This document shows, one piece after another, positions 36,285 through 45,602 of a stretch of 50,980 nt of DNA; positions within the stretch are counted from its first letter, which is position 1, and each line of letters opens with the position of its first letter. A program made the position numbers and the translations under genes. Location of the stretch: the NCBI GenBank assembly GCA_016844955.1, contig JAERTH010000142.1, positions 1-50,980 on the forward strand, given 5' to 3'. The stretch is from Fidelibacterota bacterium. GTDB taxonomy: Bacteria; Fidelibacterota; UBA8477; JABMPR01. The notes under the pieces are model-generated. The model was not told the origin of the DNA and did no database searches. It worked only from the letters and a program-made list of their open reading frames with translations.

Positions 36285-38081
36285 TTAGTCGATTTTCCTG
36301 GATAGATATGATTTCTCAATATCTGCCAGATCTCCACGCGGAATAGCGGCAATCAGTCGCTTGGTATAGTCAGTTTGTGGATTCTGATAGACCTCATCAG
36401 CGTCCCCCATCTCTTCAATTTTACCTTCATTCATGACCACCATTCGGTCTGACATGAATTTTACCACAGACAAATCGTGAGATATAAAGATATACGTGAG
36501 GCCGAACTCATCTCTAAGCTCGTTTAAGAGGTTCAAAACCTGGGCCTGAACAGAAACATCCAGAGCTGAAACAGATTCATCACAGATGATAAATTCCGGT
36601 TGTACAGCCAGGGCCCGGGCAATACAGATCCTCTGCCGTTGACCACCGGAGAATTCATGGGGGTAACGGTTGTAATGTCCAGGATCCAGATTGACGCGTT
36701 CCAGCAATTCCTGCACTTTTTGACGACGGGTCGCATCATCAGCATGTAAGCCATGAACCTGCATGGGCTCCATAATAGCCGACCCAATTGTGATACGAGG
36801 ATTAAGGGATGAATAGGGGTCTTGAAAAACAATCTGAATGCGGCGGCGAATCTCACGCAGCTCATCGCCTTCAATACCTGTGATATCTTTGCCGTGAAAA
36901 ACAATATTACCAGCCGTCGGCTCAATAAGACGTAGGATGGTGCGACCCAGCGTGGTTTTTCCACACCCTGATTCACCCACCAAACCCAGGGTTTCACCCG
37001 GGTAGACATCAAAGCTCACATCATCCACAGCTTTTACATGATCCACGACTTTACTGAATAATCCCTCACGAATGGGGAAGTAGGTCTTGAGCTTTTGAAC
37101 ATTCAGAATCGGAGTTTTAGCGTACAGGTGTTCATGACGTTGAGCAGTTTCTTCAGGAGTGATGATGAGTTCATTAATGGCTTCATCCACCGATTGTTTG
37201 ATTTCAATCATTTCACCGGCTTTGTCTTCAGCCATGAAGTCCGAGATGGTGGGTAAGAGTTTCAGACGGTGATCCAAGGGGGGACGGCAGGCCAGTAAAC
37301 CCTTGGTGTACGGATGTTGTGGATTGGAGAATATTTCCCACACTGAACCCTGTTCCACAATTTTGCCCTTGTACATAACCACGACATGATCGGCAATCTC
37401 GGCAATAACACCCAGGTCATGGGTGATGAAAATGATACCCATATCGTGGCTGTCTCTAAGTTTTCGCATAAGATCAAGAATAGTGGCTTGAACCGTAACA
37501 TCCAGAGCCGTTGTTGGCTCATCGGCGATAAGAATTTGCGGATTACAGGACATGGCCATGGCGATCATCACACGTTGTTTCTGACCTCCGGAAATTTGAT
37601 GCGGATAGGCATCGATGATTTTTTCAGGTCGAGGGAGCTCAACTTCCTTAAAAAGTTCAAGGGTGCGTTCACGTGCTTCCCCTTTGTTCATATCCTGGTG
37701 CAGGATCAGGGCTTCCATAACCTGATCGCCACAGGTAAAAACGGGGTTCAAGGATGTCATGGGCTCCTGGAATATCATGGCAATTTCATTGCCGCGGAAT
37801 TCGCGCATTTCATTTTCAGGGACTTCGGTGAGATCAACCAGACCTTTGGTTCGGGAATGGTACATGAGGCGACCACCCACGATACGACCAGGAGGGTTAG
37901 GGATCAGACGCATCAGTGAAAGTGAGGTAACTGATTTTCCAGATCCGGATTCACCAACAACACCGACAGTACGACCTTTCTCAAGACTAAAGCTGACTTT
38001 ATCAACCGCTTTTACTGTACCTTCATCTGTACTAAAGACGGTTTCCAGTTCCTGAATCTCAGTAAGCATATTTTCTGACAT
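36285..38081 (-). CDS. Dipeptide/oligopeptide ABC transporter ATP-binding protein, two fused ATPase domains (DppD-DppF type)
   Basis: A 598-residue cytoplasmic ATPase pairing two Opp/Dpp-type nucleotide-binding domains. The first (about 5-260) has Walker A GESGSGKS and ISGGQKQR signature with LIADEPT; the second (about 330-590) has [16 protein letters not shown] and [13 protein letters not shown]. Each is followed by the oligopeptide-type zinc-less C-terminal extension region ([19 protein letters not shown]). The start was set at ATG 38081, since the longer TTG start at 38105 has no ribosome site; AAAGGA lies about 13 bases before the ATG. Permeases and binding protein are not adjacent. Confidence 0.88.
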   Translation of the reverse strand: MSENMLTEIQELETVFSTDEGTVKAVDKVSFSLEKGRTVGVVGESGSGKSVTSLSLMRLIPNPPGRIVGGRLMYHSRTKGLVDLTEVPENEMREFRGNEIAMIFQEPMTSLNPVFTCGDQVMEALILHQDMNKGEARERTLELFKEVELPRPEKIIDAYPHQISGGQKQRVMIAMAMSCNPQILIADEPTTALDVTVQATILDLMRKLRDSHDMGIIFITHDLGVIAEIADHVVVMYKGKIVEQGSVWEIFSNPQHPYTKGLLACRPPLDHRLKLLPTISDFMAEDKAGEMIEIKQSVDEAINELIITPEETAQRHEHLYAKTPILNVQKLKTYFPIREGLFSKVVDHVKAVDDVSFDVYPGETLGLVGESGCGKTTLGRTILRLIEPTAGNIVFHGKDITGIEGDELREIRRRIQIVFQDPYSSLNPRITIGSAIMEPMQVHGLHADDATRRQKVQELLERVNLDPGHYNRYPHEFSGGQRQRICIARALAVQPEFIICDESVSALDVSVQAQVLNLLNELRDEFGLTYIFISHDLSVVKFMSDRMVVMNEGKIEEMGDADEVYQNPQTDYTKRLIAAIPRGDLADIEKSYLSRKID

Positions 38082-38595
38082 ATTTGAATTCACATCCTTT
38101 GACAATTTGTGGGTAAAAAACCTAAACCCGAGGCTGGAAATATAAAGCGTAATACCTCAGGAAAAAGGATGAACGATGATTTGCCCTTGTCCGACACTGG
38201 ATTGACATTTTTTCACTCAACCGAACCAGGTTTCTTAAACCCTGGCATATACTTTCTCCATCAAAACTGATGAGCAGCTCCATAAGGAGCTGACTGGGCG
38301 TGACCCCATCTAGTAAAGTTTAAATTCTAATCTCCTTTTTGTGAATTGGGTTAGCTTCGCTGTAATAAAATACTTTATAAAAAATAATAAAAATTGAACA
38401 TAATGTATGTTTATGCCCTTTATTTTTGCTATATATGAATGAAATGCAGTAATATAGTTTGGTATGCATCTCTTGAAGCCATATCTTCGGGTGCGCGATG
38501 CTGATAATTACGAGAATTTGTGCATGGCAGTAGCCTTGAATTCAGATGGATAGTACCCAGGATGGATAATTCCACAAACATATAACAAAAGTAGG
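38082..38595. other. Divergent intergenic region
   Basis: No gene was found. It is AT-rich in the second half (38340-38460), probably holding promoters for the ABC gene and the TPR gene. Hairpins seen: CAGCTCC-ATAA-GGAGCTG (38275-38292, perfect) and CCAGG/CCTGG (about 38226-38245). Neither has a following U-run, so they are more likely leader structures than terminators. Confidence 0.4.
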
Positions 38596-40146
38596 ATGGG
38601 GTTAAACATGGCCAAAAGGCAAGAACTACTGAGCAAAGAATTGAACAAAACCAGCGAGGCTTCGAGCCTGGTGGAGAAGTTCCATTCGGCAGAATGTTAT
38701 GGTTTGCTAGGAGAAATTGGATTTCTCAGCGATGAACAGGTCGCTTTGATGCTTGACAAAGGGAAATTTTCTGAGCGACGGAATCGTAAACTGGAAGCTC
38801 TGCAAAAAATTATTTACGCTAAAATTGCCACACTTGAGGGCAACTTTGCCTTCGCCATGGAGTTGTATGATGAGGTCATGATCAAGATTAAGGTCCTCAA
38901 GCAGGGGGCACAGCAGGACAGCGCATTGGCATATTTTTATTATGAGTATGCTGGTTTTATGTATCGGGTAGGTGATCTCAGTGCAGCCTTGATGTATCTG
39001 GAAAAGGCCAGAGGGGTTGCAAGTTCCAATAAAATCAAACAGATGATATCCTACCAACTCATGGTGATCCAGGGTGATTCACTCAAGAAGTCTGCGTTAA
39101 AGAAATGGCTACAAAGCATTGCTTATTTTAATAAGTATGAGATGCAAGTCATGGAAGCTCAAGCCCACTATGATCTTGCTCTGTATTTTAATGCTCAGGA
39201 AAATGTTGCTGATGCTGCAGCCCATCTGGAGCTGGCACATGAGATGGCCGGGGCTGAAGGCTATATGTATATTTCCAGCAGTGTTGAATTCATTCGTGGA
39301 TGCATGTTGGTCAAGCAGGATAGAATGAGTGAAGCCATTGGGTATTTTCAGGGATTAATCGAGAGGTCAAGCAGTGAATATTTTAAGACACGCTTGCATT
39401 TGAAACTTGCTGAATTGTTTAAACAAACGGAACAGGATGAGCAGGCCCTTGAATCTGCAAAAGCCAGTATGGAGATTTCTCAACGATTTGCCATGCAATC
39501 GGAATTGGCGGATGCCAGCTTGATACTGGGAAGACTATATCATCGCAGCAAAAAGGATATTACCAGAGCTTACTTCTATTTTCAACAGGCCTACGGGTCC
39601 GTCATGTTGCTGACGAAACGTGGGGTGTTGCTGGACAGCAAACGCAGTGCTATTGTTGATGCCTATGTAGATTTCCTTGAAGAACATTTCCCTGGTGATG
39701 TAACTGAATCGGCGAATGAAGATTTATTCGCTTTTTCCAAAGCTTTAAACTGGGTAAGAATCAAAGATTTATTCCATTATAATCTGTTCCTGTATCATTA
39801 TATGAACACCGGCGTCGGTAATAAAACATTAGAGGCCCTGGATTTTCCAGCATCTTCGTTTTATTCGGCCACTGAACGTCTTCGCAGTCGTGGAATTACG
39901 TTTCCGAATTTCCGTCGAAATGATGTGGATGTACCCAGTGAGAACTATGTGGAGGGATTGCAGCAGTACTCTCGATTACACAGGGAAAAGACCTGGGTAG
40001 AGATCAACGAACGGTTTGAAAAAGACATGCTGGCCTACCACTATAAGCTGAACAACTACAACAAAAAGTTGTTGGCCAAACATCTTGAACTGGCTTACTC
40101 AGGAATTGTAAACCGGACTAAATATCTGACGGCGGGTCAAGACTGA
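38596..40146 (+). CDS. TPR-repeat protein with two Fis-like helix-turn-helix segments at the C-terminus
   Basis: A 516-residue soluble protein, no named family. The N-terminal three quarters is alpha-helical with TPR-like units (about 70-360; A--Y-Y--AGFMYRVGDLSAALMYLEKA, HYDLALYFNAQENVADAAAHLELA). Two C-terminal segments resemble Fis/HTH_8 domains of sigma-54 activators: about 394-433 (GNKTLEALDFPASSFYSATE) and about 474-511 (NKKLLAKHLELAYSGIVNRT). The pattern suggests a DNA-binding regulator or ligand-sensing protein. ATG 38608 is an alternative start, with GGGG six bases before it. The function is a guess; domain likeness is by eye. Confidence 0.6.
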   Translation: MGLNMAKRQELLSKELNKTSEASSLVEKFHSAECYGLLGEIGFLSDEQVALMLDKGKFSERRNRKLEALQKIIYAKIATLEGNFAFAMELYDEVMIKIKVLKQGAQQDSALAYFYYEYAGFMYRVGDLSAALMYLEKARGVASSNKIKQMISYQLMVIQGDSLKKSALKKWLQSIAYFNKYEMQVMEAQAHYDLALYFNAQENVADAAAHLELAHEMAGAEGYMYISSSVEFIRGCMLVKQDRMSEAIGYFQGLIERSSSEYFKTRLHLKLAELFKQTEQDEQALESAKASMEISQRFAMQSELADASLILGRLYHRSKKDITRAYFYFQQAYGSVMLLTKRGVLLDSKRSAIVDAYVDFLEEHFPGDVTESANEDLFAFSKALNWVRIKDLFHYNLFLYHYMNTGVGNKTLEALDFPASSFYSATERLRSRGITFPNFRRNDVDVPSENYVEGLQQYSRLHREKTWVEINERFEKDMLAYHYKLNNYNKKLLAKHLELAYSGIVNRTKYLTAGQD

Positions 40147-40191
40147 AACTATCTTAAGACAAGACAAAAAAATAAGTCCGATTTCATTTTG

Positions 40192-42192
40192 ATGAGGGGA
40201 CTTAAATACATAGTCTTGGTTCTCTTTATTGGTTCCGGGGGGCATGGGATGGCCCAAGAATTTCCTATCGGGGCCTGGGGCTTTTATTCGGGAAACACTC
40301 CAAACTATACTGATAACTTGGCCTGGTATGATTCTGTAAATGGTAGTTGGTCAGGGAATACGATTGTCTCAAGATGTAGAGCCAATCAAGATTTTGGTAC
40401 CTGGTTTGATAGTCTGGAAGCAAACAACCTTAAAACCTATTTAGTGAGCGATGGATACCGTGATTTGGGGCTTTCCTGGTTTGCAGCATCCTACAAGAAC
40501 AAAATTATTGCCTACAGGCGTGAAGCTGAGAGTGGGATAGCTGTACATCCTGTTTACCCCGAAGTCCAAAATATCTTGAGGGACATGCTTGAGAGGAAAC
40601 GATTTCTCTATGACTGGGATGCGAAATTGGATGTATCGGATCAAGGATATGCTCCTCCTGCAGGGTATGCTCATGAAGATTATTTGGCAGAAAATGGAAT
40701 GGCGCGTTGGATCAATCATGAAGGTTGGCTATTGCGTGGACTTAGGATTGGCACCCAAGCCCACATACCATGGGTGGAGGGGAGTAGCCCAGAGATCGAC
40801 AAAATTCTGGTGAATTTCAGCCTTCGAGTTCGCAAAGCAGAATTATCACCAAGCGATACCTTGGCAAAATTGCAAGTCGTTTACATGGAACAGGTCAAAG
40901 GAGGATACCGATCTAATACATGTGTTGAGAAGTGGTTGCTCGCGGGGCATTTGAGTACTGATACAAGCACTTACCAAGATGTGATTTTAACTTTACCCTA
41001 TTCTGCGAATCAGGAGCGAGGGTTCACCTGGCCACATCCAGATTCTACAAGCAATAAGTGGCCCCCTCGTTTCGACTATCGAGTGTTTGCAAGAGAACCA
41101 TTAGCCATTGATTATGTACAGGTAAGAAGTCCTGAAGCTCACAAATTGTTGAGTGGCGAGATGAATGATCGTTTTGATAAATCCCTGAATCTTATTGCTA
41201 GTCATGAATCAGATTTAACCCAGAATGTTATGGGTATTTATGTTGATGAGCCCACAGAGCGAATAATGGATGCGGTCATTTATCTCAATCACCACTTTGA
41301 AAGTTATGCGCAGAAGCATGGGACTGATCGGCTCAGCGTGTACTCATCCACATACGATCTAGCGCAAATGATTCTCTTTGGAGGCTATGTAAATCAGCAT
41401 AGCTCCTTTATGGTGCACCGCTACCCATTTAGGGCAGAAACTGTCAAGGTGGGCGACGAAGATTATGTGCTCGAGATTCAGTCCATTTATGATGAGTATC
41501 TTAAAGATCTCGCTATGATATCGCAGATTGCCAACACATTTGACAAACAATATATATCTGGAATTCAAGGACATAGCTGGAATCCACCTAGCCAGGAGCA
41601 TGGCGTGGATCCACCACCTGTTCTGAGATCCCCTTCTCCCGCGGAAATGCGATGCATGACAAATTTAGCCCTTGGCAGCAATTCGAAAGGAGTCATGTAT
41701 TATAGGTGGGCTACGAATCCTTCAGGATCCATAGTGGGTCTCTTGGACCATGATGATAAACCAACAGATCGATATTGGATGTCCCAAGCTCTGAACAAGC
41801 GACTGACTATTCTGGGTGAACATTTTTTAAAAATGGATTTATTGTCAACACAACTGATATCTCATGGGGGGAGATCAGGAATAGTTTCAGCACTGGAATC
41901 AAGAGATTCAGATCTTGCTTTTCAACTTTCCGAGTTTGATGATGGATCTACAAATGCCCTAACCTTCTTCATTGTCAATCGGAATACTGGTGGCTGGCAA
42001 AGCGAGGAGATAATGCTAGACTTCAATCTACCTAAGGCGGGGGACTATACATTAATCGATGTCCTAGCCATGGAGGATTCGAAACATATGGATGCCTCTG
42101 GAACTGCTATAATAAATTTTTCTGGCTTCGAGACAGTCACGATTTCTTTAGAAGCTGGAGAAGGACGATTGTATCAAATTCTGAGTGATTAA
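40192..42192 (+). CDS. Large exported protein of unknown function, possibly a TIM-barrel glycoside hydrolase
   Basis: A 666-residue protein with a signal peptide (MRGLKYIVLVLFIGSGGHGMAQ); ATG 40192 was preferred to the TTG three bases earlier. Features suggest a carbohydrate-active barrel: GAWGFYSGN near the start, an acidic pair in NVMGIYVDEPTERI (about residue 350), GIQGHSWNPPSQEHG, and GVMYYRWATNPSGSIVGLLDHDDKPT, a glycosidase-like phrase. A beta-sandwich C-terminus (LTFFIVNRNTGGW to GEGRLYQIL) follows. No family was confidently recognised. Its codon and base use look slightly more AT-rich than the amylase genes, so later acquisition is possible. Confidence 0.6.
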   Translation: MRGLKYIVLVLFIGSGGHGMAQEFPIGAWGFYSGNTPNYTDNLAWYDSVNGSWSGNTIVSRCRANQDFGTWFDSLEANNLKTYLVSDGYRDLGLSWFAASYKNKIIAYRREAESGIAVHPVYPEVQNILRDMLERKRFLYDWDAKLDVSDQGYAPPAGYAHEDYLAENGMARWINHEGWLLRGLRIGTQAHIPWVEGSSPEIDKILVNFSLRVRKAELSPSDTLAKLQVVYMEQVKGGYRSNTCVEKWLLAGHLSTDTSTYQDVILTLPYSANQERGFTWPHPDSTSNKWPPRFDYRVFAREPLAIDYVQVRSPEAHKLLSGEMNDRFDKSLNLIASHESDLTQNVMGIYVDEPTERIMDAVIYLNHHFESYAQKHGTDRLSVYSSTYDLAQMILFGGYVNQHSSFMVHRYPFRAETVKVGDEDYVLEIQSIYDEYLKDLAMISQIANTFDKQYISGIQGHSWNPPSQEHGVDPPPVLRSPSPAEMRCMTNLALGSNSKGVMYYRWATNPSGSIVGLLDHDDKPTDRYWMSQALNKRLTILGEHFLKMDLLSTQLISHGGRSGIVSALESRDSDLAFQLSEFDDGSTNALTFFIVNRNTGGWQSEEIMLDFNLPKAGDYTLIDVLAMEDSKHMDASGTAIINFSGFETVTISLEAGEGRLYQILSD

Positions 42193-42336
42193 ATCTCTCA
42201 AGGGAGATGTTCGGCAGGGACAAAGGCGTTGTAGAGTTAAAACTTAACCCGTAGTTGACCAATCGGTACAAATAAACCTGCAACAGTAAATCTGAATTAT
42301 TCGATTCGGGTTTCTTACTATATACAGGAATCTATC

Positions 42337-43344
42337 TCATTTAAACAATTGTACGAAGGCAGAGAATACTTCCTTGTTGAGATGTAAACCCTTGTCATAT
42401 TTCATCAATAGCAAGGCATCATAAAGAAGTAGTGATGGTTTGAACAGTCGCCTTGAAGTAAGCGCGTCGAAGACATCTGCGGTGGCGCATATGCGGCTGT
42501 AAATGTGAATCTGATCACCTTGCAAACCCTGAGGATATCCGGAACCATCTTCACGTTCATGGTGTTGGGAAAGGATAATCTTACTTTCCACACTCTGTAG
42601 ATTCGCTTCAGTCAAGAGTTCAGATCCATCCACTGCATGGGCTTCCATGACTTTTCGCTCACGCTCCGTATAGGTTTCGGGGGAGTATAGTAATTCATCT
42701 GATATTTTACTTTTGCCAATATCGTGGAGGAAATAGGCTGCGCTCAACTCCTGCATATCATGGGGTGTTGATTCGCCATAAAGGGCTTTGGTGAGCATGA
42801 TAGACATCACACCTACATTTATGGAATGTGTGAACGTGTAATGATCCCTGGATGTGAGATGAAAGAGTTGCGTTGCTGTCTCTTTGTCTGCCAGGAGCAA
42901 ATCAACTATGCCAGAAACCCCTTGTTTGAATTGGGTGATGTTTCCCATATTTGGATCGCTCAGGACTTTTTCCATAACATGCAGACAAACGTTGTAGAGA
43001 TGACCAGCTTTGCGCTTGGGAGCGATTGATGTATCTGACAGAAACTCACTAAATCCAGTTGGCATCAGAGGTGGACCCAAATCAAATTTGGGTTTATGCT
43101 CTTTGGGAGGTTTCGGAATGTAATTTGGTTTTTTATGACGCTCTGGCTTAATGTGGCTTCGGAGTGGATTTACGATGACTTCAGAAAAACCACTTCTGGC
43201 AATCTTGGAAATCTGTTCATCATTTTTTATTAAGAATTTACTGCGGAAAAAGGAATGCTGTGTCCAACCACCTGGCATTTGCACAAACATACCCACTTTA
43301 AGGTCTTGGATTGGAGTTTTTACAGGGCGGTCTGCTGGTCTCAT
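42337..43344 (-). CDS. HD-GYP domain protein, probable cyclic di-GMP phosphodiesterase, with DUF3391-like N-terminus
   Basis: A 335-residue cytoplasmic phosphodiesterase expected to hydrolyse c-di-GMP. The N-terminal 60 residues (DLKVGMFVQMPGGWTQHSFFRSKFLI) resemble DUF3391, common before HD-GYP domains. A proline/lysine-rich linker follows. The HD-GYP core has HTFTHSINVGV-like spacing, His207-Asp208 (FLHDIGKSKI) and the signature HHEREDGSGYPQGL (261-274), so metal ligands and the GYP motif are intact. The start is ATG 43344; TTG 43350 is possible. No ribosome site is clear. It is convergent with the exported protein gene. Confidence 0.88.
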   Translation of the reverse strand: MRPADRPVKTPIQDLKVGMFVQMPGGWTQHSFFRSKFLIKNDEQISKIARSGFSEVIVNPLRSHIKPERHKKPNYIPKPPKEHKPKFDLGPPLMPTGFSEFLSDTSIAPKRKAGHLYNVCLHVMEKVLSDPNMGNITQFKQGVSGIVDLLLADKETATQLFHLTSRDHYTFTHSINVGVMSIMLTKALYGESTPHDMQELSAAYFLHDIGKSKISDELLYSPETYTERERKVMEAHAVDGSELLTEANLQSVESKIILSQHHEREDGSGYPQGLQGDQIHIYSRICATADVFDALTSRRLFKPSLLLYDALLLMKYDKGLHLNKEVFSAFVQLFK

Positions 43345-43574
43345 AGACAAATTTTAAGATAAAACCCAACAACCCCCTAAAAGAATTTCCAAAAGTAGAA
43401 GCGTAAGCGGCAAAATCAGGGAAACCGCCCGGCTCAGCTAGTAAAAACCCTAAGTGATGAAAGCATTTTCAATCGGCTTGTATGGTGTGTAGTCCCAAAT
43501 GAATCGGAGTAATCTTCAGCAATTAGGGATTTCTCAAGATAACCACAATAGTATGTGGTTATCCAAGATGTGAT

Positions 43575-43811
43575 TTAATGTAAGATTGATTTGAGGTCAT
43601 AATCAATTTCTCCCTTTGATACTTGTAGAAGACTATGCGACTGTTCTTCATAAGAACCGACCTGCAAGTTTCTGCTATATAATGTGGAGTTGCCATCCCT
43701 GTTGATTACAAGGGCCCATGCATAATCGCTATCCTGCGAATTGTGTTGGGTCTGATGGGGAAGGTTTATAAATCCCTTGTCCTTGAGACCTGCGGCCGAC
43801 TTGAATTTCAT
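43575..43811 (-). CDS. Small hypothetical protein (doubtful)
   Basis: A 78-codon frame with an ATG start. The product is moderately basic and has a beta-like stretch (AWALVINRDGNSTLYSRNLQVGSY), with no signal peptide or known motif. No ribosome site is seen upstream, but the stretch from 43351 to 44221 has no better candidate. It may be a real small gene or a chance frame. Confidence 0.3.
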   Translation of the reverse strand: MKFKSAAGLKDKGFINLPHQTQHNSQDSDYAWALVINRDGNSTLYSRNLQVGSYEEQSHSLLQVSKGEIDYDLKSILH

Positions 43812-44029
43812 ACGAGTTCAGAGGTAATTACGCTTCTTCTTAAAGAGTGAGAAAATGATGTTTTAAGAGGTTAAGACTCTTTATCTGGTAAAAGACCGGA
43901 CCCTGGATGATCAGATTGAGACACCCCTTTGATTGGGAGAGGAGTCCATTTTTTTATTTTCATAAAAATGTCTCCGCTATCCATTACAAGTTTTCATTAT
44001 TTACAAACATGAATGCATATAATCAATAC

Positions 44030-44058
44030 TTGACAAAAAGCACGTAAAAGACTATTTT
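44030..44058 (+). promoter_or_regulatory. Sigma-70 type promoter candidate
   Basis: A perfect -35 TTGACA (44030-44035), 17-base spacer and TATTTT (44053-44058). It lies about 165 bases before the small frame at 44222 and 390 before the crystallin gene, within a 410-base stretch (43812-44221) that otherwise holds nothing recognisable except AT-rich sequence and T-runs. Confidence 0.5.
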
Positions 44059-44221
44059 GTTTCCATTATTGGGGGCATTGCTTCCCAGACTTTAATGATT
44101 TAATCGCAACACTCCTTCTTGTGAATATGATTCGCTTAGAGTTTCTCCCTCTCCCTCCACTTTAGCTCCCTTTATTTAAAAAGTTGATTTCTGTAGGTAA
44201 GAAACTAGAAGGGATTTAGCT

Positions 44222-44539
44222 ATGGCTCATCTTGGGCATAGACACGAATTATTTCATTCATTAAACCCAGAGATATTGAACCCAAAAACTTCAAACTTTT
44301 ATGGGTTTTTGCTAAACCACAATTATGTGGAACAACGATATGGTGAATGTATCACTACCTATGGTCGCCCTCCACCTTTTCACAAAAAATTAATCCTAGA
44401 CGATGCTAAAACTCAAAGTAACAAAAGATTGCAAGAGGTGATACAATGGCAAGGCTATTTGCAAAAATATATAAGAATTCCGGTTACCAGGGAACCTATA
44501 GATGGTTGCGTAGGGATATTGGTGATTTTCAACAGATAG
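44222..44539 (+). CDS. Hypothetical small protein overlapping the crystallin gene (doubtful)
   Basis: A 105-codon frame preceded by AGAAGG at a suitable distance. It is not recognised as any family. It is rich in His, Pro and aromatic residues at the N-terminus (MAHLGHRHELFHSLNPEI). Its last 30 codons overlap the crystallin gene by 94 bases in another frame, which is unusual, so either it is spurious or the downstream gene was placed over an older gene end. Confidence 0.3.
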   Translation: MAHLGHRHELFHSLNPEILNPKTSNFYGFLLNHNYVEQRYGECITTYGRPPPFHKKLILDDAKTQSNKRLQEVIQWQGYLQKYIRIPVTREPIDGCVGILVIFNR

Positions 44540-45057
44540 GGTTTAATGACAAGGTTTCTTCAATCATAATTTATAAAGGAAACCATTACCAAGAGGGTGA
44601 TTACATCCGTTTCCATCAGAATGTTGGATATGGTGGGGGATACTTAGATTTAGAACCAGGATATTACCCCAATATCCATGTTCAACCATTTTCCTTTGGA
44701 GATAAAATATCTTCCGCCAGTTTCAACCCAAATGTAGCCACCGGTAGTTCAAAAATAGTAAGGTTATGGATTAGAATCTATCAAAACATAAATTATGGTG
44801 GACAATTCCGTGATATCCTTGGTAATGAGAGAAAACTATCGAATCTAGGATTCAACGATAAGGTCTCATCCTTGAAAGTTTATGCGGGTGAGGATTACCT
44901 TGCTGGCTGGGTTGGTGATTTTTACCAACACGCAAATTATTCGGGTGGGATGCTTCAACCTGGAGGTTTTGGTCCAGGCACTCGTATCCCAAAATTGTCA
45001 GTCGCGCCTTATTCTTTTAACGACGTAATAAGTTCTGTCAAAATACACCAAGAATAA
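44446..45057 (+). CDS. Beta/gamma-crystallin domain protein, probable calcium binder
   Basis: A 203-residue protein without a signal peptide, made of two beta/gamma-crystallin domains (four Greek keys). Calcium-site motifs of the (N/D)(N/D)xx(S/T)S kind appear four times: NDKVSS (about 35), GDKISS (about 86, first ligand Gly), NDKVSS (about 140) and NDVISS (about 193). Other family marks are YQNINYGGQFRDI, HQNVGYGGGYLDLEPG and YQHANYSGG. GAGGTG lies just before the ATG. Microbial members are calcium-binding stress or extracellular proteins; the role here is unknown. A strong terminator follows. Confidence 0.88.
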   Translation: MARLFAKIYKNSGYQGTYRWLRRDIGDFQQIGFNDKVSSIIIYKGNHYQEGDYIRFHQNVGYGGGYLDLEPGYYPNIHVQPFSFGDKISSASFNPNVATGSSKIVRLWIRIYQNINYGGQFRDILGNERKLSNLGFNDKVSSLKVYAGEDYLAGWVGDFYQHANYSGGMLQPGGFGPGTRIPKLSVAPYSFNDVISSVKIHQE

Positions 45058-45077
45058 GTAGAGCGATATGAGTGAAT

Positions 45078-45107
45078 GCTGGGGGCGATTCAAAGACCCC
45101 CAGCTTT
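45078..45107 (+). terminator. Rho-independent terminator of the crystallin gene
   Basis: Perfect 8-bp stem GCTGGGGG/CCCCCAGC with an 11-base loop and TTT after it, 20 bases after the stop. Confidence 0.8.
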
Positions 45108-45246
45108 CTGCTGAGCTATTCGAATTCCGCTGATATGGATAGATGCTAGACAAGAAGATCAAACTGGTGATACGCATACTGCAAACTCTATAATACATTG
45201 ATCAATTACATTACTGTTGTCCTGGATTGGGGTTGAAGAAGGGTAG

Positions 45247-45319
45247 TGACTGCGGTAGGAATCGAACCTACGACCAATTGATTAAAAGTCAACTGCTCTA
45301 CCAACTGAGCTACGCAGCC
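45247..45319 (-). tRNA. tRNA-Lys (anticodon TTT)
   Basis: A 73-base cloverleaf on the minus strand. The acceptor stem is GGCTGCG/CGCAGTC (one G-U), D-arm GCTCAGTTGGTAGAGC, anticodon stem GTTGA/TCAAT with loop CTTTTAA (anticodon TTT), and T-arm with GGTTCGATTCC, discriminator A. The CCA end is not encoded. It lies alone, with no other tRNA gene nearby except the broken copy immediately upstream of its 5' end. Confidence 0.95.
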
Positions 45320-45350
45320 ATTTGAAAAAACTTTGAGCAATCCAGGGGTT

Positions 45351-45410
45351 GCTCTACCAACTGCGTGTCCCGCCGTAGCTCGAAGAGCGAAGGAGGAAGC
45401 TATGCAGCCA
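45351..45410 (-). pseudogene. Broken partial copy of tRNA-Lys with an inserted palindrome
   Basis: On the plus strand, GCTCTACCAACTG (45351-45363) and AGCTATGCAGCCA (45398-45410) match the D-arm and 5' acceptor half of the neighbouring tRNA-Lys, with one changed base. Between them lie 34 unrelated bases (45364-45397) with the hairpin CCGCC-GTA-GCTC-GAA-GAGC-GAA-GGAGG. The anticodon and T halves are missing, so it cannot be a working tRNA. Confidence 0.7.
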
Positions 45411-45602
45411 TGTAACAATTGCGAATTAGGAATTAGGAATCACGATAATGTCATATCCTAAGCTCTTGCATCGCACTTAAAAAGCGAGGCAATATAGTTT
45501 TGTCCATACCGCAGGCAAAACAATTTCCATCACTTATTGAGTTAATTCCAGGCAGGTGGTTTTAGAAATTGGTTGTTTTGATTCTCTTACTATCTTCTGT
45601 GC

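Noticed and set aside
37386..37919. 177-codon plus-strand frame inside the ABC ATPase gene
   Set aside because: Antisense shadow of conserved ATPase sequence.
38275..38292. Terminator from hairpin CAGCTCC-ATAA-GGAGCTG
   Set aside because: No U-run on either strand and it lies upstream of both neighbouring genes.
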